Origin: JANMDR01 sp031376425
GTDB taxonomy: Bacteria; Pseudomonadota; Gammaproteobacteria; Burkholderiales; Usitatibacteraceae
Direction: 5' to 3'
Assembly (NCBI GenBank): GCA_031376425.1
Contig: JANMDR010000295.1
Location: 1-7,099, forward strand
Length of the DNA: 7,099 nt
The position numbers and the translations under genes were made by a program. Positions 1-6,995 of this stretch are shown here, one piece after another (the first letter of the stretch is position 1; each line of letters opens with the position of its first letter). The notes under the pieces were generated by a model. That model made no database searches. It worked only from the letters and a program-made list of their open reading frames with translations, and was not told the DNA's origin.

Positions 1-3000
1 CTACGCGAGACGCTACTAAACCTATCGCTGCCGTGAGCCCAGCAGTGCCGCCTGCAACTGCCACACCTACGGTCACACCAACCACAGTGGCAGACGCTGA
101 TAATTGGCGTGCCGCGCCATTGCCGGTGACTGCTGCATCACCAATTGATGAAAGTTTGCGAAAGGTCGCACCAACCGCAGCTATGCGTCCGCAGGTTGAA
201 GCGCACCAAGCTGCCCCCCACAAAGCCGCCGCTAGCGGCACGATAGACGCAGCTAATAATTTAGGTACAAAAAATGGTGCGGCTTCGGCACGCTCGGCAG
301 TGCCGAATCAACATGCGCCGGAGGAAACGCCTCAAGAGAGCCTATTTACAAGACTTTTGGCGGGTAATATCGTCGCGAAAATCGGTGTGATTGTGTTGTT
401 TTTTGGCATCAGCTTTCTGCTTAAATACGCGTTTGATCGCGCGACGTTTCCACCTTGGGCACCGTTGTTCGTTTCAGTATTAGTCGCGATTTCGATGTTT
501 TTTGCTGGTGCTTGGTTTGCCAAACGGGCGCAGGATAGTGACGGTAAAAATCGCAAGCTCTACGGCCTAATTTTGATGGGCGGCGCATCGGGTTTAATGT
601 ATTTGAATGTATTTTTTGCGATGAAGCAATTTGGGTTGATTTCGCCCACAACCGCTTTCGTACTGTTTTTCTTACTTTGCATCGCAACGATTATATTGGC
701 GGTAAAGCTGGACGCCAGAGTGCTGGCTGCCCTAGCCATGTTTGGTGGCTTTTTGGCACCGGTGCTTGCGTCTACAGGTAGTAATAATCATCAGTTGTTG
801 TTCTCCTACTATTTACTGTTAAACCTTTTCGTGTTGGGCGTGAGCTGGTTTAAATCTTGGCGCGAACTTAATTTAATTGGCTTTGTACATACTTTCATCA
901 TCTCCACGGTGTGGGGGATGCGTGCTGACGGTGGTTACACAGCGGAAAAATTTGGCACTACTGAGCCATTTTTACTCGCCTTCTTTTTTATCTATTTATG
1001 TGTACCGGTGTTGTTTGCGTTTCGTCAACCACCGAAGTTACGCGGCTTGGTGGATGGCACTTTGGTGTTCGGTACGCCGTTGTCAGTTTTTATGGCGCAA
1101 ATTGGTTTAACCAGTCCCCTAGCTGCTTCCCAACAACCAAATCAAATTTTAGCCTACACGGCGCTGGGTGCTACGGTAGTTTATGGCGTTTTAGCATGGC
1201 TATTACGACGCGCTGATTCAGGTGAAAATAAATTCAAGGTATTGGCCGATGCGCACCTAGCGTTGGCGATTGTATTTTTAACGCTGATACCGTATTACCT
1301 GTTTGTTGATGCCAAAGGTATAGCCCCCACATTTGCGCTCTGGACGCTCGAAGCAGCCGCCATTTTTTGGATCGCCTGTCGCCAAAACAGCCAATTGGCG
1401 CGAGCCTTCGCGTTATTGCTACACGGTGGAGCCGCGTGTTATTTTGCCGTGAACTGGCATAGCGTAACGGTAGCGGCACCGTGGTTAAACGCGACTGTGG
1501 TAGGTTGTTTCTTGATAGCCGCAGGCGCGTGGTTATTGGCCTACCTTATTTTTAAATATAGCCAAACCTTAAAGCGCTATGAACGCTGGTGCGAGTTTCT
1601 GTTACTCACTTGGGGTTCGTTGTGGTTGCTGCTAGGGGTGGATAGCGGCAGCAATGCGCAACTTATGGCGAGCATTAGTGCCGTCGTTACAGATGGCGTG
1701 GTTCATGGTGGCCGTCACCAACTACTATCGCGTTCGGCAATTTTGCTTGCCGTGGTGGCTGGCATGGTGATAGTTGCAGAGATTGCCGGTCGTGCGTTTG
1801 ATTGGGATAAATTGCGCAAAATGCAGTTTTGGCAATTGCCGTTTTTTGGGCTGGCACTGATGGCGCAAACACTGAGTGCGCAGCTTGCTTTTCACCCGCT
1901 CATGCAATGGTGCGGTTGGGCATGGCCCCTTAGTTTGGCGGTATTTATTTGGGCGTTACAACGCCAAGATAAAGATGGCCTATGCTCGCCGCAGCGTATG
2001 CGTGCCAAACTTGGAACCGCTTTCGGCATGTTATTGCTTTCTTGGGAAGCCGCATGGCGTTTTGCGGATGCTCAGTATTACTGGGTGTTAGGCATGGGCT
2101 TAGCGGCTATGGCGCTCAGTTCTGCGCTGTTTTTCATTACGAAAACACGCACCAAAACAGGTACTAAAACTCACACTAAAGCAGCCGATGCGCAGGCGGA
2201 TCGTATTAATCGCTTTAGCAATAGTGCGCTAGCAGATGTGGGTTTGGTGTGGGGATTAATTATTTGGATGGGTGGTGGTTTTGGGCTGTTCAGCTTGACC
2301 GCAAACGCTGGCACGGGCTTACAAATCGCCAGCGCGAATTTGTTATTTACTGCAGTCACGGTGGCCGTTTTAGAACTGCTCGGTCGGGCGCTGGATTGGC
2401 GTTTGATGCGACGCACCTATTTGCTGCTGCTGGCTATTCAATTATTTACCGTTATGCAACTGTATGTGGTGCTATCAAGTCACCCCTTGGCACCGGAGTT
2501 CTGGGTGGCTTGGCTGGTGTCTGTGCTCATCTTGAGTGGCATTGCGTGGTTGCAAAATCATGATGATTTGCGTGGAGCGAGCTCCAGCTCCAACCCGACG
2601 GGCTATGGAATTGCGCTGTATTTGGCATGGTTTATACTGGGTAGTCTGCTATGGGAAGTCCATTGGAATGCCAATAACAACGCGCTCACGCATACTTGGG
2701 AACTGGCGTTGAGTGGCGGGTTGTTGCTAGCGGCGATGGCAACTGTAAGGGGCTATTTTGGGGATCGAATTAACCACGACACTGGCGATACATCAGCTAA
2801 TGCCGCTCTCGACGCAAATGCCAATATGTTTCGCGCTGGTTTGCTTCTGCCGGTATTCGCGTTGCTATTTTTAGGCAGTGTCTACTCTCATTTCCATGCC
2901 GATGGGAGTGCGCCACCTTTACCGTTCTTACCCTTACTCAATCCTATTGATATCGTGCATATGCTTTGGTTTGGCTTGAGTTTTATGCTGTCAAAAACAC

Positions 3001-3434
3001 TGTTTAGTCGTGTATCTGTTGAAAGCGCGCGAACCGGTGAAGCAGGGGGCAGCAGCGGATTATTTTACGCCATGGTTGCGAATGGTTTTTTCTGGCTCAA
3101 TGCAGTGGCAGCTCGCGTCGTTCACCAGTACGTTGGCATACCCTATGAATTTAATGCACTATTCAATTCTGCGGCCTTACAAACAGTGATGTCATTATTG
3201 TGGACTGCGACAGCATGGGCTTTAATGGTAGCGGCGGGGCGTTTGCGTAAACGTAGCGTATGGATGTTGGGTGGTGCGCTATTAGTATTGGTGGTTGCTA
3301 AATTATTCTTGCATGATTTGGCTACTATTGAAACCATCTGGCGTATCGTGTTATTCATGGGTGTAGGTGGATTACTGTTAGTGATTGGCTATGTATCACC
3401 TATTCCCCCATCAAGTGACAGTAATGAAAAGTAA
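1..3434 (+). CDS. DUF2339 domain-containing large polytopic membrane protein, 5'-truncated by window edge
   Basis: A member of the DUF2339 family of very large bacterial inner-membrane proteins, whose biochemical role is unknown. The frame is open from base 3, so the GTG at 33 is probably internal; homologues usually begin with a coiled-coil segment before a Pro/Ala-rich linker. Numbering from that GTG, residues 1-105 are a low-complexity Ala/Pro/Thr linker. The hydrophobic core begins near 110 with LLAGNIVAKIGVIVLFFGISF, a typical DUF2339 entry motif. GGFLAPVLASTGS (about 238-250) followed by LLFSYY, then FKSWRELNLIGF and TTEPFLLAFF, are further family hallmarks, as is the C-terminal KLFLHDL (1090-1096) followed by WRIVLFMGVGG and IGYVSP. 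I count about 30 hydrophobic stretches by eye. Hydrophilic loops lie near 704-725 (KTxT repeats) and near 845-855 and 920-935. Family assignment is confident; function is not known and the neighbours do not reveal it. Confidence 0.88.
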   Translation, partial: TRDATKPIAAVSPAVPPATATPTVTPTTVADADNWRAAPLPVTAASPIDESLRKVAPTAAMRPQVEAHQAAPHKAAASGTIDAANNLGTKNGAASARSAVPNQHAPEETPQESLFTRLLAGNIVAKIGVIVLFFGISFLLKYAFDRATFPPWAPLFVSVLVAISMFFAGAWFAKRAQDSDGKNRKLYGLILMGGASGLMYLNVFFAMKQFGLISPTTAFVLFFLLCIATIILAVKLDARVLAALAMFGGFLAPVLASTGSNNHQLLFSYYLLLNLFVLGVSWFKSWRELNLIGFVHTFIISTVWGMRADGGYTAEKFGTTEPFLLAFFFIYLCVPVLFAFRQPPKLRGLVDGTLVFGTPLSVFMAQIGLTSPLAASQQPNQILAYTALGATVVYGVLAWLLRRADSGENKFKVLADAHLALAIVFLTLIPYYLFVDAKGIAPTFALWTLEAAAIFWIACRQNSQLARAFALLLHGGAACYFAVNWHSVTVAAPWLNATVVGCFLIAAGAWLLAYLIFKYSQTLKRYERWCEFLLLTWGSLWLLLGVDSGSNAQLMASISAVVTDGVVHGGRHQLLSRSAILLAVVAGMVIVAEIAGRAFDWDKLRKMQFWQLPFFGLALMAQTLSAQLAFHPLMQWCGWAWPLSLAVFIWALQRQDKDGLCSPQRMRAKLGTAFGMLLLSWEAAWRFADAQYYWVLGMGLAAMALSSALFFITKTRTKTGTKTHTKAADAQADRINRFSNSALADVGLVWGLIIWMGGGFGLFSLTANAGTGLQIASANLLFTAVTVAVLELLGRALDWRLMRRTYLLLLAIQLFTVMQLYVVLSSHPLAPEFWVAWLVSVLILSGIAWLQNHDDLRGASSSSNPTGYGIALYLAWFILGSLLWEVHWNANNNALTHTWELALSGGLLLAAMATVRGYFGDRINHDTGDTSANAALDANANMFRAGLLLPVFALLFLGSVYSHFHADGSAPPLPFLPLLNPIDIVHMLWFGLSFMLSKTLFSRVSVESARTGEAGGSSGLFYAMVANGFFWLNAVAARVVHQYVGIPYEFNALFNSAALQTVMSLLWTATAWALMVAAGRLRKRSVWMLGGALLVLVVAKLFLHDLATIETIWRIVLFMGVGGLLLVIGYVSPIPPSSDSNEK
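2142..2177 (+). repeat. three tandem 12-bp units encoding KTxT repeats
   Basis: Three in-frame 12-base units (AAAACACGCACC, AAAACAGGTACT, AAAACTCACACT) encode KTRT, KTGT and KTHT inside a hydrophilic loop between two hydrophobic segments of the DUF2339 protein (residues 704-715 counted from the GTG at 33). A partial fourth unit starts with AAAGCA. The unit length is a multiple of three, so copy-number change would keep the frame. The result is a lysine-rich loop, which by the positive-inside rule would be cytoplasmic. Confidence 0.7.
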
Positions 3435-3478
3435 GTGAAATATTTTTTTGATTTCGGTGCGTAAGGGGGGGGAATAGG
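3399..3478. repeat. 11-bp perfect inverted repeat spanning the end of the DUF2339 gene
   Basis: CCTATTCCCCC at 3399-3409, inside the last codons of the membrane-protein gene, is exactly complementary to GGGGGAATAGG at 3468-3478 in the intergenic region. The 58-base loop contains the stop codon (3432-3434) and a run of seven T (3443-3449). The right arm belongs to an eight-G run (3465-3472). Because the T run is in the loop rather than after the stem, this is not a classical Rho-independent terminator. It could act as an mRNA 3'-end stem, or be a coincidence. Confidence 0.45.
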
Positions 3479-3498
3479 CGATAATGTGTGTCTTCATA

Positions 3499-3527
3499 TT
3501 GTCGGACTTAGTTTAAGTTTATATGCT
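3499..3527 (+). promoter_or_regulatory. candidate sigma70-type promoter for the 3627-4406 gene
   Basis: TTGTCG (3499-3504) and TATGCT (3522-3527) are separated by 17 bases. Each matches four of the six consensus positions for the -35 and -10 boxes. It lies about 100 bases upstream of the start at 3627, in the A+T-rich gap after the membrane-protein gene. An alternative -10-like box, TAAGAT at 3573-3578, lacks a good -35 partner. This is pattern matching only. Confidence 0.3.
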
Positions 3528-3583
3528 TGCCATCTAAGCTACTTGTTAATCTTAAGTTAACCATCAGATGTGTAAGATGAATT

Positions 3584-3596
3584 AGCTGTTACAGCT
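3584..3596. promoter_or_regulatory. short dyad AGCTGT-T-ACAGCT upstream of the 3627-4406 gene
   Basis: A perfect 6+1+6 inverted repeat lies about 30 bases before the start codon at 3627. It sits in the probable 5' untranslated region and could be a protein-binding dyad; with one central base it is too tight to form a normal RNA hairpin. No known operator consensus is recognised, so a regulatory role is only a guess. Confidence 0.25.
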
Positions 3597-3626
3597 CTAA
3601 GGTTTCCCTCACCCAAGAATGCCGAG

Positions 3627-4406
3627 ATGATGTCACCAGAATTTGATCCCGCTTTTGATATTTATGCCAACGAATTTGTTGTTTTGCACAAGAACTTTGA
3701 TGCGCTACAAGAGATGATGGCGGTGGGGGTTGTGTTGCCGACGCAGCAGCGTTTGGTGCTGCAAGTGATTGATGGTAAACGCAATTTGAAGTTAGTGGTG
3801 CGTGAATTGGAGCGTTCTTTAGGGGCGCAAACCCAAGAGACAATTCGCAGTTTGCTTCGCATGGGGCTGATCCAGCCAATGCCGATTTCAACCGTAAACG
3901 ATGCGCAATCAGCGCAAATAGAAGCCAAATTAAGCGCAACGAGCCGAATGCGGGTGATTGCCGCTGTTGGTGACCCAACACTATTTAACGATACTGCAGA
4001 CCCTATCGGGCCGGATGAAGATTCGCAGGGGATGCGACGCGATAGCAGTTTAAATTCTCTTACCGCAACCGCGCCACATATTGAGGGCGAACCCGCTGCG
4101 AGTTTGGAAGTGCCATCGGCTGCTAATATCGCACGGTTGCTACAGAGTCGTCATATAGAGCCGCATAATTTAGAAGCACTTAAGTTTGTGTTGCTAGATG
4201 ACTTGCGACAATTATTGGGTGCCGATGTGGAACTAGTTCGAGTGAAAATTATGATGGCGACGCGCGAGGACGAACTGACGAAAGCGATGGTTTTATGCGC
4301 CAGAGTATTGGATATTGCCGTCTCAAAAAACGCAGCCGAAAAATTTTGCCGCGCGCTCCTCAAGCGAATGCACGAATACGGTGTGCCTAATTATCCGGAT
4401 AGTTGA
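3627..4406 (+). CDS. uncharacterised two-part protein with winged-helix-like N-terminal region
   Basis: I do not recognise a named family. The 259-residue product has no signal peptide or membrane segment, so it is probably cytoplasmic. Residues about 36-85 (from LPTQQRLVLQVIDGKR to LLRMGLIQP) have the pattern of a small winged-helix module: a helix, the turn IDGKRNL, a second helix and a short helix ending in GLI. Similar wording occurs in regulatory proteins where it serves protein or DNA contacts. Residues about 88-163 form a polar, partly acidic linker. Residues about 164-250 are predicted helical (LEALKFVLLDDLRQLLGADVE; REDELTKAMVLCARVLD), possibly a helical dimerisation domain. The start is the first of two adjacent ATG codons; the frame has no other start back to the stop at 3573-3575. 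The ribosome binding site is weak (only GAG directly ahead). It lies 69 bases before aroC on the same strand and may share its transcript. A regulatory or scaffold role is an inference. Confidence 0.8.
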   Translation: MMSPEFDPAFDIYANEFVVLHKNFDALQEMMAVGVVLPTQQRLVLQVIDGKRNLKLVVRELERSLGAQTQETIRSLLRMGLIQPMPISTVNDAQSAQIEAKLSATSRMRVIAAVGDPTLFNDTADPIGPDEDSQGMRRDSSLNSLTATAPHIEGEPAASLEVPSAANIARLLQSRHIEPHNLEALKFVLLDDLRQLLGADVELVRVKIMMATREDELTKAMVLCARVLDIAVSKNAAEKFCRALLKRMHEYGVPNYPDS

Positions 4407-4411
4407 ATTTT

Positions 4412-4474
4412 CGCGCACATAGGCGGGTCTTCAGCGCATGGTAAAATCGTGGTTTAGATAATTATCGGTGCGCG
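4412..4474. repeat. 7-bp G+C-only-rich inverted repeat framing the aroC leader
   Basis: CGCGCAC at 4412-4418 is complementary to GTGCGCG at 4468-4474. The two arms enclose nearly the whole gap before aroC, and the right arm ends one base before its ATG. In the RNA this pairing would cover the normal ribosome binding site position, where no good Shine-Dalgarno sequence is seen. The 49-base loop makes the pairing only moderately plausible. Confidence 0.25.
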
Positions 4475-4475
4475 T

Positions 4476-5630
4476 ATGTCTGGAAGTTCTTTGGGTCGCT
4501 TGTTTGTTGTGTCAAATTTTGGTGAGTCGCATGGGCCAGCTATAGGTTGTGTGGTTGATGGTTGCCCCCCCGGTTTGGCGCTGTCGGCTGAAGATATTCA
4601 AATTGATCTAGACCGCCGTAAACCGGGCACTTCGCGCCATGTCACACAGCGTCGTGAATCGGACACAGTAGAAATTTTATCTGGGGTGTTCGAAGGATTC
4701 ACCACTGGTACGCCCATTGCATTACTCATTCGCAATGAAGATCAACGCAGTAAAGACTATTCCAATATTGCGCAAAGTTTTCGCCCCGGCCATGCTGATT
4801 ACACCTATATTCAAAAATATGGACGCCGCGATCACCGTGGCGGTGGACGGTCTTCCGCACGGCTAACTGCACCTACTGTAGCCGCAGGCGCTATTGCAAA
4901 AAAGTGGTTGGCCGAGCGTTATAGTGTGCTAATTCGCGCTCATTTATCGGAGCTTGGCGTCAATAAAATTCCATTTCAAACTTGGGATGTCGTTAACGAT
5001 AACCCGTTTTTTGCAGCTAATGCGGAAATCGTGCCGCAGCTTGAAACTTTTATGGATGCCCTGCGTAAGTCTGGTGAAAGCTGTGGCGCCCGTATTAATG
5101 TCGTCGCGCAAAACGTGCCTGCCGGTTGGGGTGAGCCGCTTTATGACCGTTTAGATGCGGATATTGCTCATGCCATGATGGGATTAAATGCCGTCAAGGG
5201 TGTAGAAATTGGTTCAGGTTTTGCGAGTGTGGGCCAGCTAGGCACCGAGCATTCCGATGAAATGCAGCCAGATGGATTTTTGTCTAATAACGCTGGCGGT
5301 ATTTTGGGTGGCATATCTACCGGGCAAGATGTATGTGTATCTATTGCCATTAAACCGACTTCAAGCATTCGCTTAGATCGTCACACCGTCACGGTGACGG
5401 GTGAGCCTACCGTGATCAATACTCATGGACGACATGATCCATGTGTGGGAATCCGTGCTGCGCCGATTGCCGAAGCACTTTTGGCCTTGGTGTTGATGGA
5501 TCACGCCTTATTGCAGCGAGCGCAAAATGGCGACGTTGTAGTCGCTACCCCGAGGATTCCAGGGCAGGCAGCAGTTGGGCTTAAAGCGGTGGGTAAGAGT
5601 ATTGAAAATCCGGATCCTAGTGAGGCTTAA
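4476..5630 (+). CDS. aroC: chorismate synthase
   Basis: Chorismate synthase converts 5-enolpyruvylshikimate-3-phosphate to chorismate by a 1,4-anti elimination of phosphate. It needs reduced FMN and is the seventh and last step of the cytosolic shikimate pathway that feeds Phe, Tyr, Trp, folate and quinone synthesis. The 384-residue product carries all family signatures: GESHG at 16-20 (with the conserved His19), RPGHADYTY with His106, the GRRDHRGGGRSSAR block at 116-129 followed by VAAGAIAKK, and GRHDPCVGIRAAPIAE at 318-333. It is about 20 residues longer than common bacterial forms, mainly at the C-terminus (SIENPDPSEA). The N-terminus MSGSSLGRLF aligns with the usual family start, supporting ATG 4476. 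There is no clear Shine-Dalgarno sequence; GATAAT at 4457-4462 resembles a -10 box but has no good -35 partner. The wording is closest to betaproteobacterial AroC as I recall it. It appears intact and functional. Confidence 0.97.
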   Translation: MSGSSLGRLFVVSNFGESHGPAIGCVVDGCPPGLALSAEDIQIDLDRRKPGTSRHVTQRRESDTVEILSGVFEGFTTGTPIALLIRNEDQRSKDYSNIAQSFRPGHADYTYIQKYGRRDHRGGGRSSARLTAPTVAAGAIAKKWLAERYSVLIRAHLSELGVNKIPFQTWDVVNDNPFFAANAEIVPQLETFMDALRKSGESCGARINVVAQNVPAGWGEPLYDRLDADIAHAMMGLNAVKGVEIGSGFASVGQLGTEHSDEMQPDGFLSNNAGGILGGISTGQDVCVSIAIKPTSSIRLDRHTVTVTGEPTVINTHGRHDPCVGIRAAPIAEALLALVLMDHALLQRAQNGDVVVATPRIPGQAAVGLKAVGKSIENPDPSEA

Positions 5631-5690
5631 GTTGTTTGTATATGCGCACTTTTCTGCATTTAATAAAGCTACTCATTACTCAGCTCAATT

Positions 5691-6884
5691 TTGAAACTCT
5701 CGGCCGCTACCCGTTACGCTAGTTTTTACGCAGCCTACTTTGCGTGCTTGGGCACCACCTCAATCTATATCACGCTGTATTTGCAAGCTATTGGATTTAA
5801 CGGCGCGCAAATAGCTTCCCTGCTTTCATTGCAATTGGTCTTGCGGATTGTTATTCCCAATTTTTGGGGGCACCTGGCCGATAAAACGGGTGGTCGGTTA
5901 CGCTTAATTCGGTTGTCTATGTTGGCGTCGTTTGTAGGCGTGATTGGTTTATTTTTTACCACTGCCGTGTTGCCAGTGACCTTGTTATTTTTGTTTATTA
6001 ACGCCATGTGGGCAGCCGTGGTGCCGCTGTTTGAAGCCATCGTCATGCGGCAGGTAAAGGGCGATACTGGCCGTTATGCGCTTATTCGCCTTTGGGGTAG
6101 CATCGGTTTTATTGTTGCGGTATCGCTCACGGGGCCATTCCTCGATATGGCATCGGTAAAGGCGCTAGTACCAGTGGTGGCAGGATTGTTGGCATTAGCA
6201 ATTGGCGTTGCGTGGCTGGTAACGGAAGGCGCGGAGGAAACCGGTAATCTTGCGGAAGTACAACTAGATAAAGGTGTCGCTAACGTACTGCCCAGCAAAG
6301 AACCAGCGCCTGCACTCTGGCAAACAGTGCAAAACCCCGCGATCATCGCGCTGTTGGTTTCGTGTACTTTAATGATGGCCTCACAAGGCGCTAATAACGT
6401 TTTTTATTCTATCCATATGGTGAGTCACGGCTATAGCAAAACAACAGTTGGCTTGCTGTGGTCACTGGGCGTATTTGCCGAAGTAGTGGTGTTTTGGAAG
6501 CTCACTTATATAAAGACGCATTTCAGTATGCGCAATCTTTATCGTTTAAGTTTTGCGGTGACGGTATTACGGTTTTTAATTGTGGCGTGGTTTCCTGATG
6601 TGTTGGGGCTACAAATTTTTGCGCAAACCTTGCATGCATTCACTTTTGGCGCGTGGCATGCCGCCGCCATCGCCATGTTGCATAAAGCCTTTCCTGAATC
6701 ACTTGCGACCCGTGGCCAAGCGTTGTACAGCAGCCTAGCTTATGGTGCCGGTGGTGCAGGCGGCAACGCGCTCGCAGGTATATTGTGGGAGCCCATTGGC
6801 GCGGGCTGGACGTTTACGGTGATGTCAGCTTTGGCATTACTAGGTGGGCTGATAGCCTACAAGGCGTGGCCGGAAGATGCTTGA
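5691..6884 (+). CDS. MFS permease, MFS_1_like / 3-phenylpropionate transporter-like group
   Basis: A major facilitator superfamily transporter of the inner membrane, 397 residues, with about 12 hydrophobic segments in two halves joined by a polar loop at about 180-210. Motif A between segments 2 and 3 reads GHLADKTGGR (60-69). LIRLWGSIGF (131-140), GLLWSLGVFAEVVVF (254-268) and LHAFTFGAWHAAAIAMLH (314-331) are typical of the MFS_1_like group that includes HcaT and nucleoside permeases. The substrate cannot be told from sequence. The frame has no ATG before residue 77; the only usual start after the stop at 5664-5666 is TTG at 5691, which gives the N-terminal length expected before the first membrane segment (YASFYAAYFACLG). 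No Shine-Dalgarno sequence precedes it. It lies 60 bases after aroC on the same strand, an order I recall from several betaproteobacteria, so co-transcription is likely. Export of, or tolerance to, an aromatic compound would be speculation. Confidence 0.9.
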   Translation: MKLSAATRYASFYAAYFACLGTTSIYITLYLQAIGFNGAQIASLLSLQLVLRIVIPNFWGHLADKTGGRLRLIRLSMLASFVGVIGLFFTTAVLPVTLLFLFINAMWAAVVPLFEAIVMRQVKGDTGRYALIRLWGSIGFIVAVSLTGPFLDMASVKALVPVVAGLLALAIGVAWLVTEGAEETGNLAEVQLDKGVANVLPSKEPAPALWQTVQNPAIIALLVSCTLMMASQGANNVFYSIHMVSHGYSKTTVGLLWSLGVFAEVVVFWKLTYIKTHFSMRNLYRLSFAVTVLRFLIVAWFPDVLGLQIFAQTLHAFTFGAWHAAAIAMLHKAFPESLATRGQALYSSLAYGAGGAGGNALAGILWEPIGAGWTFTVMSALALLGGLIAYKAWPEDA

Positions 6885-6903
6885 TGAGCGTAATTAGATA
6901 TTC

Positions 6904-6929
6904 GGAATAGCTTTAAATAGCTTATTTCC
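6904..6929 (+). terminator. weak imperfect hairpin downstream of the permease gene
   Basis: GGAATAGCT (6904-6912) can pair with AGCTTATTTCC (6919-6929) around a six-base loop if two bases bulge. It lies 20 bases after the permease stop codon. The stem is A+T-rich and no T run follows, so intrinsic termination would be poor. The same stretch holds a direct repeat of AATAGCTT (6906-6913 and 6916-6923) that may be the real reason for the apparent symmetry. Confidence 0.2.
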
Positions 6930-6963
6930 AAGGGATTTATGCGCTGCGAATATGCTCCATGGA

Positions 6964-6983
6964 GGCTATCCCGAATTTTGTGT
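6964..6983 (-). repeat. candidate terminal inverted repeat of the IS256-family element
   Basis: GGCTATCCCGAATTTTGTGT starts with GG and carries the CCC-AATTTTGTGT pattern seen at the ends of several IS256-family elements. It lies just outside the transposase stop codon, as expected. The matching repeat would be at the distant end of the element, beyond the window, so this call rests on family resemblance and position. Confidence 0.45.
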
Positions 6984-6995
6984 TTTTAGTTTTTG

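Noticed and set aside
33..35. GTG at 33 as the true start of the DUF2339 gene
   Set aside because: The frame stays open to base 3 with no stop, no ribosome binding site precedes the GTG, and the family normally has a further N-terminal segment, so the gene is treated as truncated by the window edge.
3443..3449. T7 run after the DUF2339 stop as an intrinsic terminator
   Set aside because: No G+C-rich stem lies directly before the T run; the only strong pairing places the T run in the loop.
3589..3981. Minus-strand 130-residue open frame opposite the unknown gene
   Set aside because: It lies opposite a credible plus-strand gene, has low-complexity Pro/Ala/Ser-rich content and no recognisable motif; it looks like a shadow frame.
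5386..5400. Perfect 7+1+7 inverted repeat (CCGTCAC-G-GTGACGG) inside aroC
   Set aside because: It encodes part of the ordinary HTVTVTG strand sequence in a well-conserved gene, so codon content is a sufficient explanation.
5642..5722. 26-residue frame from ATG 5642 as an independent small gene
   Set aside because: It has no ribosome binding site, overlaps the permease start and shows no recognisable product. It is discussed only as evidence about the permease start.
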